64,000 bases of DNA, taken from the NCBI RefSeq assembly GCF_029873635.1, contig NC_080425.1, positions 45,154,402 to 45,218,401 on the forward strand. Direction: 5' to 3'. Under the pieces are notes generated by a model that saw only the letters and a program-made list of their open reading frames with translations, did not search any database and was not told the DNA's origin. Source of the DNA: Malania oleifera. Lineage: Eukaryota > Streptophyta > Magnoliopsida > Santalales > Ximeniaceae. Positions 22,690 through 33,840 of the stretch are shown here, piece after piece. The position numbers and the translations under genes were made by a program. The number at the start of each line of letters is the position of its first letter. Position 1 is the first letter of the stretch.

Positions 22690-24240
22690 GAAGAAATAGA
22701 ACCTGATAAATCCCCTAGCATCAAGGGTCAAGCTTGTTCACGGCCTTATGCTTGCCTATGACAACTTGTCTTGAGTTTATTGGGTGCATAACCATCATGT
22801 AAATTGTTAAGTTGAGTAATGCCTTAGAGAAAAAGGGGAGTATAACTCCTCAAGTGTTATGATATTTCCTTATGCTAGAGTTGGAATTACATAAAAATCT
22901 CCTAGGGGAGGGTGAGTGCTCATCAATCATTGTAAAACTCGCTAGCTATTATCAATATCTTTAGCCTGATTCTCATTGTCTACAAATGTGTAACAAGATG
23001 AATTACATTTCTTTGCTATTCGCATTGTATTTGACGTTTGTGAACATGTTCATGCGGTGAGTCCATGGTTTACTTTCAACTAAATAGTTAAGCTTGTGTG
23101 TTACAACTAGTGTCACACAACCCTTCACACAATGTGTTCTACTTAGCCCTGTGATATTTGGTATCAAAGCTCAGTTTAATACTTCAGGATTCGGTGATCT
23201 TCAAAAAATGTGAAGCATCATTGGGACAAAACATACCGCACACTAACATGGAAAGACTTGATGCACTAGAGTCGCATATCAAGACTATCCATAAGGGGCA
23301 TAGAGCTGGTCAAACTTACAGATCGAATTGGTGTATTGGAAGGATCCAAAAAAATAAAAACAAGGTTACATTGATGAATTGTCACATGGTTTCTATGGTA
23401 TGATGGAAGCTTTACAACATGAGATGGGTGAACTTACCACCAAGATGAGCCTTTTGGTGCGTACTCCCAAAAATATCAGTTCTATGAGGGTAGAATATGA
23501 TAGAGCAAGGCACAAGAACCACAAGCATTCGATGGCGCCTATGATCTACACAATACCTTTGTGCAAGTAGAGCCTACTAAGAGGAAGGGAAAGTATACAT
23601 GGCTACCATGTACTTAAACCAAACTGAGGCGGTTACAAAGTACAATTAAATCCAAAACAAAATGTATGATTGATACTTACGAGACTCAAGAATACAGCTA
23701 AGGGTCCAATTTTGTCCTAAGAATGTTCAATATAATTCTCCATGCAACTTACGAAATCTTAAGAAAATGGGAATAGTTGAAAATATATGAAGCAAATCTC
23801 TGCATTGATGTTAGATATTCAGGACATGTCTGAGAAAGACAAGTTATTATATTTCCTTGAAGGTTTGAAAGCATAGGCAATGATTCGACAAAAGAGCTAA
23901 AGACTTACCTACCGCAGAACTTACAGAAAACACTTGACGAACTATGCTAGGTAAACTCCCCCCATGCCCAAGAATGGAGCAAAATTCTCTTTCAAAAAGG
24001 GCAAACACAAAAGTGTGGGAGCCAATACAAGGCAACATCTTCAAAGGAGCCATCCTTATTTCCAACCTCCAACACATTTAGTTATAACAGTCTTCCATCA
24101 AGTTGTCGATTGTCCTCACATGTCATTGCTCAATGTCTTACAAGCTTATATTGATGAGGACCCACACGGACAAAAGGAGGATGAGGGCAATTCAATTACT
24201 AAACACATTGAAGAGGTAGACAAAACAATCCAAAGTTGAC
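22690..24240 (+). mobile_element. Gypsy 5' end: LTR 3' part, primer site and gag remnant
   Basis: The primer site tggtatcaaagc (23159-23170, initiator-Met type) follows LTR-like sequence ending in ctgtgatat. Downstream, gag text is visible: MERLDALESHI, then DMSEKDKLLYFLEGLK at about 23830-23870 and VVDCPHMSLLNVLQA at about 24100, which resemble chromovirus-type gypsy gag and its zinc-finger region. It is broken in many places and no pol follows. The start of the LTR was not located. Confidence 0.65.
23159..23170 (+). other. Primer binding site, initiator Met-tRNA type
   Basis: TGGTATCAAAGC differs from TGGTATCAGAGC at one position and lies just upstream of the gag-like text, as expected after a 5' LTR. 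Confidence 0.7.
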
Positions 24241-24616
24241 CAGGAAGATTAATCTTTGTCTCACAAGGAGAAGAGTAGAAGCACAAGGAGAAAAATACTT
24301 CTCCCATCAAAATTCTTGGAAAATCTAGAAAAAACAAACTAATAATCCAAAAAAATTCTGGGAAAGCATATTCATTGATGATTATTAACAAAACCAAAGC
24401 TCCTCACTCCTTTATCATAATTGACCGAGGAGGCAAGCCTACCTAACTCTTTACTCTAACTTGAGGATCTTTCCTCTCACCTCACCACCAATCCGAACCA
24501 CTTCCCCTTCATGGATCACAAACCTAAGACCCAGCTCAACAAGGTCATCTTGGGCCTCATTATTTTCCCTATCTGTGGCCTACAAAGTCCACGATATGAA
24601 AGTCCCCTATACAGGT

Positions 24617-25463
24617 GGCACAAGCGTATATTAGATGTAAAAATGGAATGCTTGGAATGGGAAGAACACCTATTGGATTAGCTACATTTTTCAAAGAATC
24701 CTTTACAGTTGCATTCCCAAGGCTACGAACCAAACCATCAAGGTTGGAAACAAGAATGGAGCTTGGAACTTCTAAATGAGAATCATTGTGATAGGTATAT
24801 GATTTGTTCAAGCAAAGTTCCTCCAAAATTAAAGTTTCATACAAGCACTGGGCACCTTTAGCATTTGGATACCCTGAATGCTAGAACAAGAGTTCTTTAG
24901 TTCATTCCTCCCCACCCCCCCCCCCCCCAAAAAAAAAAAAAAAAATACTAGTTAGCCCCCTTTGGCACAAACGTTTATTAGTTGTAGAAATGAAATGCTT
25001 GGAATGGGAAGAATACCTATTAGATTCGCTACACTTTTCAAAGAAGCCCTTAGAGTTTCATTCCCAAGGCTACGAATCAGACAATCTAGGTTGGAAACAA
25101 GAATGGAGAACTTCTACTGCCCCCGGGCATAAGCTCAGATGGTAAGGATTCACTAGACGGCCTTGGACAAAGGTGAAGTCTAGGGTTCAAACCCTACCAC
25201 CTGCAACGCACATCCACAATTTACCTCTTACGTTTTGGCTGAAGGCACAGCTGGCATAGGTGTGGGATTAGTCTGACACGCAAGCCTAGGAAACCTAGCG
25301 TATCCAAAAAAAAGATGGAGAACTTCTAAAGGAGAAGCATTGCGACATGATTTGTTCAAGGTTCCTTCAAAATTAAAGTTTCATCCAAGCATTGGACACC
25401 TTTAGCATTTTCAATGTTTTGAATTCCAGAATTGGAGCCCTTAAGTTCACCTCCCCCCCTCCC
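24617..25463. repeat. Local direct duplication, two ~290 bp units, second interrupted by a SINE
   Basis: Unit A (24617-24907) and unit B (24964-25463, minus the SINE) share long matching stretches, for example aatgcttggaatgggaag, attcccaaggctacgaa and ttggaaacaagaatggag, and both end in a C-rich run. Between them is a C-tract/A-tract at about 24917-24945. On the minus strand unit A gives an open frame (24569-24844) with no domain I recognise; it could be a LINE ORF1 remnant. Confidence 0.85.
25117..25314 (+). mobile_element. tRNA-derived SINE with perfect 14 bp target duplication
   Basis: A 198 bp insert with an A-box-like sequence (aagctcagatggtaag) and a B-box (ggttcaaaccc) about 45 bases further on, ending in an A-rich tail (tccaaaaaaaag). 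It is flanked by exact 14 bp copies of atggagaacttcta at 25103-25116 and 25315-25328. The other duplicate unit (24617-24907) has no insert at the same place, giving an empty site for comparison. Family not identified; the body does not match Au. Confidence 0.88.
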
Positions 25464-26239
25464 CCAAACATCACATTGAAGTTCATTCCCATCAGATTTT
25501 AAGGTAGAGTCACCCCCTATTTCTTGAGAAATTGTGATCCCTCTCATTCTCTGCAGATAATCCTCATTTTCATAGTTGAATGAACAAAGAGAAGTGTTCT
25601 CGTCATCTTTAAGATCTATAGATGCACAATCATTGCTATCAGATTACACGACCTATTTCTCTTTGGTTCCTAGAGTAGAATTCCCAAATCCCATTTTCAT
25701 TTTGATTTTATTATAGGCCACTAAAAGTCTTCATAAAGCATTGTAGTCCACTTCACTCGCATAGAGGCCCACTCTTGAGAGGATATTTGAAATGATTTCT
25801 TACCCAATTTGGGGATGAGTTTCCTTTCGGTTATCCTAAAATGAAAGCCCCGGTCAACATTTCCTTTTTCATGATTTCTTCTTCCAAGACTCATCTTGCT
25901 AGAGTTCCTCCGTTTGCAGTTGAGCAAAGCTTATGCTCTTGTGAAAACTATGGTTTTAATTGCAAAGGGGGTTGCGGTTGTTGCTTGTTTACAAGGAAGA
26001 CATTGAAGGAGTTGCAATCAATGCAAAGCATGGAATGGTTCAAATTCATGTTTTTTGTTCTTGAATCACCCGACTGCCCTCCAAAGCCTCTTCCACCCCA
26101 ACTTCGAATTGGCATGCAAACCATCTACATTGCTCCCTAGGCCAGGATCCTCTCCAATGAAATGAAGCAACCAAAAGCATTAGCTCCCAATTGAAGCATG
26201 ACAAAGTGGTTTGGAGCCTGAAAAGTTTTCATCCAACGA
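25464..26239 (-). other. Possible LINE ORF1-like remnant, not recognised
   Basis: The minus strand has fragments of coding-like text (for example KLIPKLGKKSFQISSQEWAS and RVKWTTMLYEDF at 25721-25927) without a clear domain. Its position upstream of nothing related leaves its origin open. I cannot assign it. Confidence 0.3.
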
Positions 26240-27311
26240 CTAGTTGACTTAAAGAAAGCATATGATAGGGTACCTAGGGAAATTCTATGGTTGGTTTTAG
26301 AAACAAAATGGTGTATGTAGTAAGTATACTAATATCATTAAGGATATGTACGATGGAGTAATAACTAGTGTAAGGATTATAGGAGGAGAGACTAGAGATT
26401 TTCCAATCACAATAGGTATACATCAAAGATCTGCTTTGAGCCCTTATCTTTTTACTTTAGTAATAGATCAACTAACTAGAAGTATCTAAAATGAGGTTCC
26501 ATGGTGTATGTTGTTTGCAGATGATATTGTATTGATGAAACTAGGAGTGCAGTCGAGGCTAAGTTAGAATTATGGAGAGAAGCTTTAGAATCTAGACGCT
26601 TTAGGATAAGTAGAAATAAGAGAGAATATATGGACTGTAATTTCAATAATAGTAGGAGGAATATTGGAGACAAAGTTAAACTTGATGATAAAGAAATAAA
26701 TAGCACTAGTAGATTTCAACAGGATTTATTATGCAAGCTAAAAGAGAATTGACGAGGATGTAATGCATAAAGTTAAAGTAGGTTGGGTAAAATGGAGAAG
26801 TGCTTCAAGTGTGCTTTGTGATTGTACCATACCCTTAAAATTAAAAGGGAAGTTTTATAGGACGAGTATAAGACCAACTGCACTGTATGGATCAAAACGT
26901 TGAGCGACTAAGAAATAGCATATCTTAAAAGTAAAAGTTGCTAAGATGAGAATGTTTAAATGGATGAATGGTATAACATTGAAAGATAATTTAAGAAATG
27001 AACATATTCACGGTACGTTAGGCGTAGCTCCAGTAGAAGATAAGATAAGGGAGTGATGACTCAGATGATTTGAGCACTTGCAACATAGGCTACGTAGCGC
27101 ACCAATAAGGAAGAGTGAGTTAGTTACTGTGAGGGACAGTCGAAAGTGTAGGGGTAGATCTAAAATAACTTGGAATGAGATCAGTAAGGATTTTATAGCC
27201 CTGAATGTGTCAAAAAAAATTGTCCACCATCGCATAAATTGGTGGAAAAGGATTCATGTAGCTGACCCCACCTAGTGGGACTTAAGACTTGGTTTTGTTG
27301 TTGTTGTTGTT
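26240..27311 (+). mobile_element. RTE-type LINE, copy 2, 5'-truncated
   Basis: It begins inside the RT (LKKAYDRVPREILW-like text at about 26250) and runs to the RTE 3' end. Visible motifs: [17 protein letters not shown] (26508-26535, the RT catalytic box), SVLCD, MFKWMNGITLKDNLRNEH, and WWKRIHVADPT. The 3' end is accccacctagtgggactt followed by (TTG)n at about 27292-27311. Frameshifts separate these segments. The sequence is about as diverged from copy 3 as copy 1 is. Confidence 0.9.
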
Positions 27312-28794
27312 GGCTAGCTCATTTTGAAAAGAGGAAAGTTACAGCTCCCTCAAAAGCCACAATCTCTCCTCCTCTAAAACGGGAGATGGAGAAGAGACCA
27401 CAGTTCGCCTTTTCTGTAATGGCAAGGAGTCTATCCTTTTCTTCCAGAGTAAAACAGTTCTTGTTTATGAAGAGGGTAGAGCTCCCCAAAATAGAGGTTT
27501 GAAAACAACTTGGATTTCGTAGTCAAGGACTCAAATTGATCATGTACATTTTGAATTTATGCTATTTGAAAAAAAAAAAAAATTCCCTGATTTGGTTTGC
27601 AGATTTTCTATAGACTAGACACATTCAGAAAATCAAGAGTTGCTTCTGCAACAAGAGGATCAGCAAACTCACTGCGATCGGCATTAGAAACAGGTTGATT
27701 CTGGCAATTTATTGTTGAGTTGCTTCACTTGATCATTGGGAAGTGATACCTCAACTCCCCATTTCTCTGTTCTACAGAGTTAAGAACATCCCCATCTCTA
27801 TCCTCATGGGCTTCTCCAATTAAATTAATACCCATAATGGACTTGGCCAGACTCATCTTCCTTGCCTGAAACCAGACTATCTTGTTTCTGGTCAGCCTCT
27901 CCTATTAAATCTTCAAAATTGGGCTTTCCCAGGCACATCTCACTTGACTTGTCCACTACAAATCCAGCAGCATCCCTGGGCTTAAAGTACACTTTCTTCT
28001 CAACCCATCTAAATACTGCCTGCATTTTTTTACCCCATTATAATTTAAATTTAAACTTGAAGATCCTCTCCTTCCAAACCCAAAGATGAGCCGTTTCCAA
28101 AGGATTTTTGCAGTTTTAGAAAGATTTTCTTGGCAGCATTAGAGGTCATAACAGGAGGAATTCTAAGAGCACAGCATAAGATACCAGCGAGAACCACTAA
28201 AGGACGTCCACTTTTCCGCCAAGAGCCTCGCTTCTCCTAACATTTGCTGAACTGAAATCAGCACACCTCAACCTTAATTCACTGATCATCTGCTTCTCAT
28301 TCGCATTTAAAATTTGAGCTATGTGCTTGGATGAGCAACTTCAAACCTCACACTTCCACTCCCTCAGGAATATGAACTGACTGGAGCAGACCTTGAGCTT
28401 TAAATTTGTCTAAACACAAAAACTAACCCCTACCATCCGACAAAAGCTTCAGATCGCCTCCAACTGTTCTGGGATTCAGCCTCCATAATAGTTAACATGC
28501 TTAATTTGGGTCATAAATGCCCATCTTCATTAGGACCCACTGGAACTCAACGATTTTCAACAATAAATCGATGTGAATCCGATATTCTAAGGACAAATGA
28601 TCCAAACAATCTAGATAACTCACCTTCCAATCAGCTTTAAAAGTGTGAAGAATCCCCATAGAGAGATCACTTGCTTATCACTTCCCCTCTGAGATCAAAC
28701 TAGGAGAGTACTGCATCATCATTTAATCTGCGCCATCCCTGAGGAGGAGACACTGCTTGGCAAAGATTATCCTTTCTGTGTAGGGAGACATAAT

Positions 28795-28798
<4 letters not shown>
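27312..28798. other. No gene recognised
   Basis: Short frames only. A minus-strand frame at 27825-28025 (WVEKKVYFKPRDAAGFVVD) looks coding-like but carries no domain I know; it may belong to an old LINE. The rest shows no feature. Confidence 0.4.

Positions 28799-28834
<36 letters not shown>
28799..28834. repeat. (GA)n microsatellite
   Basis: About 18 uninterrupted GA units. Just downstream is T/A-rich sequence with a long T tract (about 29019-29037). Confidence 0.95.
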
Positions 28835-28838
<4 letters not shown>

Positions 28839-30507
28839 GATTTGATCTGAGAAAGAAATTAGAAAAGAAAAAATAAAGTAAATAAAATTGTATTATGAAA
28901 AAGAACTGCAAAGAGTGGTTCTGTGCACAGCACCGAATGCAACACTCGGTGCTTCCATACCATAGCATCAAACTAGAGGTTTTTTTTCTTTTCCTAGAGT
29001 CCATTTTAGAAATTAGAGTTTTTTTTTTTTTTTTTTTCTTTTTGGAGTTCATATCCAAATTTTGTTTAACTGTTAATGTGTCATGAACATTGGTTCCATT
29101 TAAGGAGCAAGGTTGATTGGGTAGTTTATGGAAAAAACTGATATATGCCTCATAATGACTATTTTAGAGGAACAAATTACTTCTACAATGACGGCGCCTT
29201 TTAGTTTTCCCTCAAAATCTTATAGGAGTGCTGCTTTCATCTCTCCAAGAATGGCTCAACAGTCCATTAAGATGATGTTAGAAACCATCTCTCTCGAGTT
29301 TTTCTATACTCCATCTATTTTTTGCAACTTCAGAAAAACCCATCATCTTTTAGCAATTCTAATTGCAATGAGTACTCTTTCATGCCTAGAAAACAAAACA
29401 GCCACTAGTTTCGCATCAAGATGAATCATTTTATGTCAGATCACTTCTTGTTTTGTTTTGTAGGGCACCAATTAACACAGCTCACATGACTACCAAGGAT
29501 CCTATTTACTCATATTCTTTTATGAAAGGTAAGAACCATTTTTTCCTCCAATACAACCCACTTCATCTGTTATCATTGATGATGGTAGTTCATGCGCACG
29601 AGCTGCTAGTTGAACTGTGAAATCTACAGCAGCTGCCTCAGTGTATTATGTCTTCCAAATAATAATCCTTTACCCTTAAGTCAATTGAACAAAGAAATTG
29701 ACTATTCTATAACTATTAAATCATTTTTCCATTTGTGATTTTTAGGACCTCAATGCAATGAGGATGATTGGAAGCCATCATGAACAAGATGGTCTCTGCT
29801 ATCTGAATAGGGTTCCGTACAACTCCTGTGGCTCTTCATTCTAGTGTAACAGATCAAAAATGACACTTCTGGCTTAGTCATCCATCCCCCAAGTACTTGA
29901 TTGCTCATCCCACCGTGAGTTTAAATTTTGAATCTGTATCCTGTCGGTTGGAGAAGCCTCAACCAGTCTCATTTCTGTGTACAGTAGATTATTGTTGTCC
30001 TCTTCAGTTGGTTGGAGTCCAACAACTAGAATAAGAGCCTTTAGTTATTGTTTAATTTGTTACTTATGTGGATTGCTGTTCAAGGATTTTTATTCATTTA
30101 TATTTTTTGATAAGTAAAAATATATTACAGAAAGCCTCCAAGGATAACAAACTTCCATATATAAAGATCGTTAATCTAAAAGTTAAAGCAGCACAGAATC
30201 TACAAAATGAAAACAAAAGATTCAGGGCTATCATAAGAGGTGCCCTTCATCCAGAAATGCAAGACAGAAATCCATTTGCCCCTAATATTATCCAAAACTG
30301 AAAACTCAATCCCTTGGAAGGCTCTGGACTACTCAACTCTCTGAACCAGCTGAAAAGAGGGAAGCATTGAATCCTAGAGAGTCCTATCCTCTTGCATTTT
30401 GATCCCCTCCACACTTGAATTTCCTGGATCAGCTCCTCAGCTATCACCCACTTGATTCCCAAAGACACAAAAATCAACCTCCATAAAATCTTCAACCAAT
30501 TGCAATC
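28835..30507. other. No gene recognised
   Basis: Frames up to 98 residues (29128-29424) show no recognisable domain and no start or splice context that I would trust. Probably intergenic DNA or decayed repeats. Confidence 0.4.
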
Positions 30508-31459
30508 ATGGTTTTAAATAGCAGCCACAATCATTGCATAAGGCCGCTGTCCAACAGATTTTTGGGGTCTCAATACCACTACACACTGGCACATCACAAT
30601 TGCAGTGAGAATAAAAACCACAAACACAATGGGCACTACGAACCGCTACTACCATGTAACAACTACCACAGGAAATTATGAGACCACTACAGCCGCAACA
30701 AGGTTGTTACAACACAATTATTTTTATTTTTTTCTATTTCCACCCACTCTCTTTCATTTTTCCCATAGTAATCAATCCCAATTAACCATGTGAAGAAGAT
30801 GAGGTGGAAAAGATTACAAAGAGGATAACATCAATACCAAAAACTATTATTAGTTTTTGCATCATTCATAAGAGATGCATTAATCAATAATTTTTTTGTT
30901 AAAGAATTTTTTTATTTTGTTTAATATTATTAATTTTGCATTTTTTTTTTTTTTTATATTTGTTAACTTCAACTTTCTTCTACTTCTAGTTTTTTTTTTT
31001 TTTCCTGTTCAAGCTATTAATAATTTACTTTATAGTGATAACTTTTATGACTATAATATTGTAATTGCATAGCTTGATAGCGTATCATATTGCAAATATT
31101 TTCTTTCATTAATTTTCTATATCTCCACAATTCATTCATATTCATGGACAAAAAGTAAGTAGGGAAAAGTGAAAAATAATCTTCAATAATTGCTTTTTTA
31201 AAAATATTGTAAATATATTATCTTTACTAAACAATGAAAGTAAATTTAACTAAATGATCCAAAATTCATTTAAGTTTTTCTATTAAAAAGGGCCAAGGGC
31301 TTAAAACATGCAAATCTACCAAAAAAATGTTGTGCATGCTTGACAAAAAACTTCATAATCATTACACCTGTTTCTTGCAATATAACTTCCACTACCCCCG
31401 CTTTTTGGTACAACTACCACCATTACGCAACACTACTTGTTACTAATATTTAAAACCAT
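30508..31459. mobile_element. MITE-like DNA transposon, 952 bp, 13 bp perfect terminal inverted repeats
   Basis: ATGGTTTTAAATA at 30508-30520 is repeated in inverse at 31447-31459. Both ends continue with related subterminal text (taacaactaccac near the left, gtacaactaccacc near the right). The inside is A/T-rich without coding. Flanks (aattgcaat / aattgtgac) share 6 of 9 bases, so a 8-9 bp target duplication is possible but weak. hAT or Mutator origin is left open. Confidence 0.6.
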
Positions 31460-31599
31460 AATTGTGACAGGAAAGCAGATGGTTCACTGTCTTCTCTCTT
31501 TACAACAAGAACAACAACAACAAAATTGTTCGCTGTAAAATAACCTCTTTTCATCAGATTTTTTTTTTTTTAATCTAAAATGGTGGTATATTTTTAAAA

Positions 31600-32180
31600 T
31601 ATAATAATAATGTACAAGTAGAAAAAACTAACGAATGACTCTTTGTATCATGTTGTGTATAATGTCATTACATACTGCTGCTTTTATACATAAAGTCAAG
31701 TGCCTATAAATAGAAAGAAATCAACTCACTCTATACAATTAATTCTAAAAAATTATAGCTAACAAGGAAAGTCAAATTTAGGACATACTAATTGTGATTC
31801 TTGACACTCTATATTTAGAGTTTCCGAGAATGGTAGCTTTCCATATGCGACAGATCTTCAACACTCCCCCTCAAACTAGCGAATCGATGTCAATCATTCC
31901 AAGTTGTCCACCAGAGCTTCTTAAGTCTTCATGTCTAACCCTTTAGTAAACAGATCTGCCACTTGTTGAGTTGTGGGGATATATGGCATACACACTTCTC
32001 CAAACTCAATTTTCTCTTTAATGAAGTGTGTCTATCAATCTCAATATGTTTAGTTCTTTCATGTATTACTGAATTGTGAGCTAATGAGATTGCTGCCTTC
32101 TTGTCATAGTAAAGCTTCATGGTTCCATTGGTGTTCATTCGCACGTCCTTCAGAATTAGTTTGATCCACAGTAGATCTTC
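31600..32180 (-). mobile_element. Copia 3' end: RNase H tail, purine tract and LTR start
   Basis: On the minus strand EDLLWIKLILKDVRM, KLYYDKKAAISLAHN and RTKHIEIDRH are copia RNase H text of a lineage different from the SIRE-like ones (Tork/Bianca-like). The purine tract AGTTTGAGGGGGAGTG lies at 31862-31877 and the LTR starts TGTTGAAGATCTG at 31863. The LTR's far end was not located (about 31600). Broken fragment. Confidence 0.8.
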
Positions 32181-32229
32181 AACAGTACAAAACAAGAGAA
32201 TAAGGAATCTTCCTAAAAATAACAAAAAA

Positions 32230-33840
32230 GCTAAAATAGAAAAGCAAAGAGTTAATACAAAACAGCAAACTAATCATGTTGAACATCTTCAAATCACATT
32301 CCCTAAGAAACAACCAGCAGCAACACAGCATAAAACCCACATCTCCAGAGGGCTGACCTGTCTTTGCTCCTTACGAACACCAAAAATAGAAATGCCCAGA
32401 ATATCCTCCTGCTCCAGACAAACCCAACTTTCCCCAATAAAACCAAAAAGCTTGTCCCATATCCTCCAGGCTCCAAGAGAAATAACAATGCATAAACAAA
32501 TGAGAAGCAAATCAGAATTATCAAAGCAAAGAACACACATCCAGAGATAACGCTTTAGAATGCCTCCTACTTTGCAATAAAGTGTTACTGTAACACTATT
32601 AAAACCAAATAAAAGGCTTAATTTTAGAGGGAACTTTGACCTAACACCCACTTCCTCACATTCTCCCTAAAGGAAGGACAACAATTCCCCAACCAACTCA
32701 ACAAAGATCCAAGCTCCTTCACCACTCTATCATTAATGGAAATTCCATGAAAAATTCTCCCAATCAGAAGAAACAGCTCCATTCTGTAACAAAGGAAGAT
32801 GATACCAACGAGGAACAACACGAAAAGAGCCAAATCCCCCACCTAAAAGTCTTGACAGAAACAAAGGCACAGCCCATTATTCAAGGACTAAAGATGAATA
32901 ATGATGAGATATACATCTCCAGAGACTCTAAAAAGAAGCTATAAAGCCCACTTTCTTATCCCAACTACTTTCTTGTAAGCTAAATTTACAAGACCCAACC
33001 CCCGTTCCTATTTAGACCTGCACACTACCTCCCAACTAACCAAATTATCTTCCTTCTCCCCAACAATCCTGAACCAAAGAAAGTCTCTCATGATTCTCTC
33101 AATGGTCCTAGCTACCCCAATAGGAACTTTAAAAATGGACAAAAATAATAAAAATAAAAATAAAAAAGCATACCAGAAATAGAAATACAATATTGAATAA
33201 TAATGACACAACCACCTAAAAAAAAAAAAACAGAGCACCATGCTAAAGAAGCCAATTCCAAATTAATACCTAATAACTCACCTTTCCCTAAATTTACTTT
33301 TAACCCTAAAACGCACTAAAAAAGTTGTAAAATGGTGAACACATTTTAAAAAGACTCCTATGACCCTCTAAGAAGAAGATAGTGTCATTGGGAAACTGAA
33401 GATAAGACTATAAGCCCCTCACTACCCACCCAAATACCTATCACAAACCCTCTATCAACCACCATATCTATCAATTTACACAAGTAGTCAACTACGAAGA
33501 CAAATTAAAATGGGCACAATGGATCTTCATGCCTAATAGCCCCTTGAACCTGCAAACCATGATTTACGCTCCCATTAATAATAATAGAAAAGGAAGCATT
33601 AGACAAACAAACCCTTAACCAAGTCCTCCACCGATATCTAAAACTTCTCCTCTCCAAAATCCTTCTAGAAACTTCCAATTGACTTGAACATAAGCCTTTT
33701 CAAAATCATAAATCCAATTAAACACAACTACCCTTCCTTTATGACTCTAAGCATCCTCCACAACCTCATTAGCAACAAAAATAGAATCCGCAATTGCCCT
33801 CAATAAAATCATTTTGTTCCTAAGAAAACATCAATTACCT
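32230..33840 (-). mobile_element. L1-type LINE, 3' half of ORF2, decayed (copy A)
   Basis: Minus-strand text runs from the RT thumb side (about 33560-33800) through FKVPIGVARTIERIMRDFLW and NLVSWEVVCRSK (33008-33130), GISINDRVVKELGSLLSWLG (32700-32760) and a zinc-finger RVT-like end (CVLCFDNSDLL, AWRIWDKLFGFIGESWVC at 32380-32540). This order is the C-terminal half of plant L1 ORF2. Frames are interrupted many times. The 3' end abuts the copia fragment at about 32180-32230. Confidence 0.8.

Noticed and set aside
25117-25210. Possible tRNA gene
   Set aside because: A and B boxes are present but no cloverleaf can be closed, and the unit has an A tail with target duplications, so it is a SINE. 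The same holds for 38227 and 48800.
29128-29424. 98-residue plus-strand frame as a small gene
   Set aside because: No domain, no neighbouring coding signal and no splice or promoter context.
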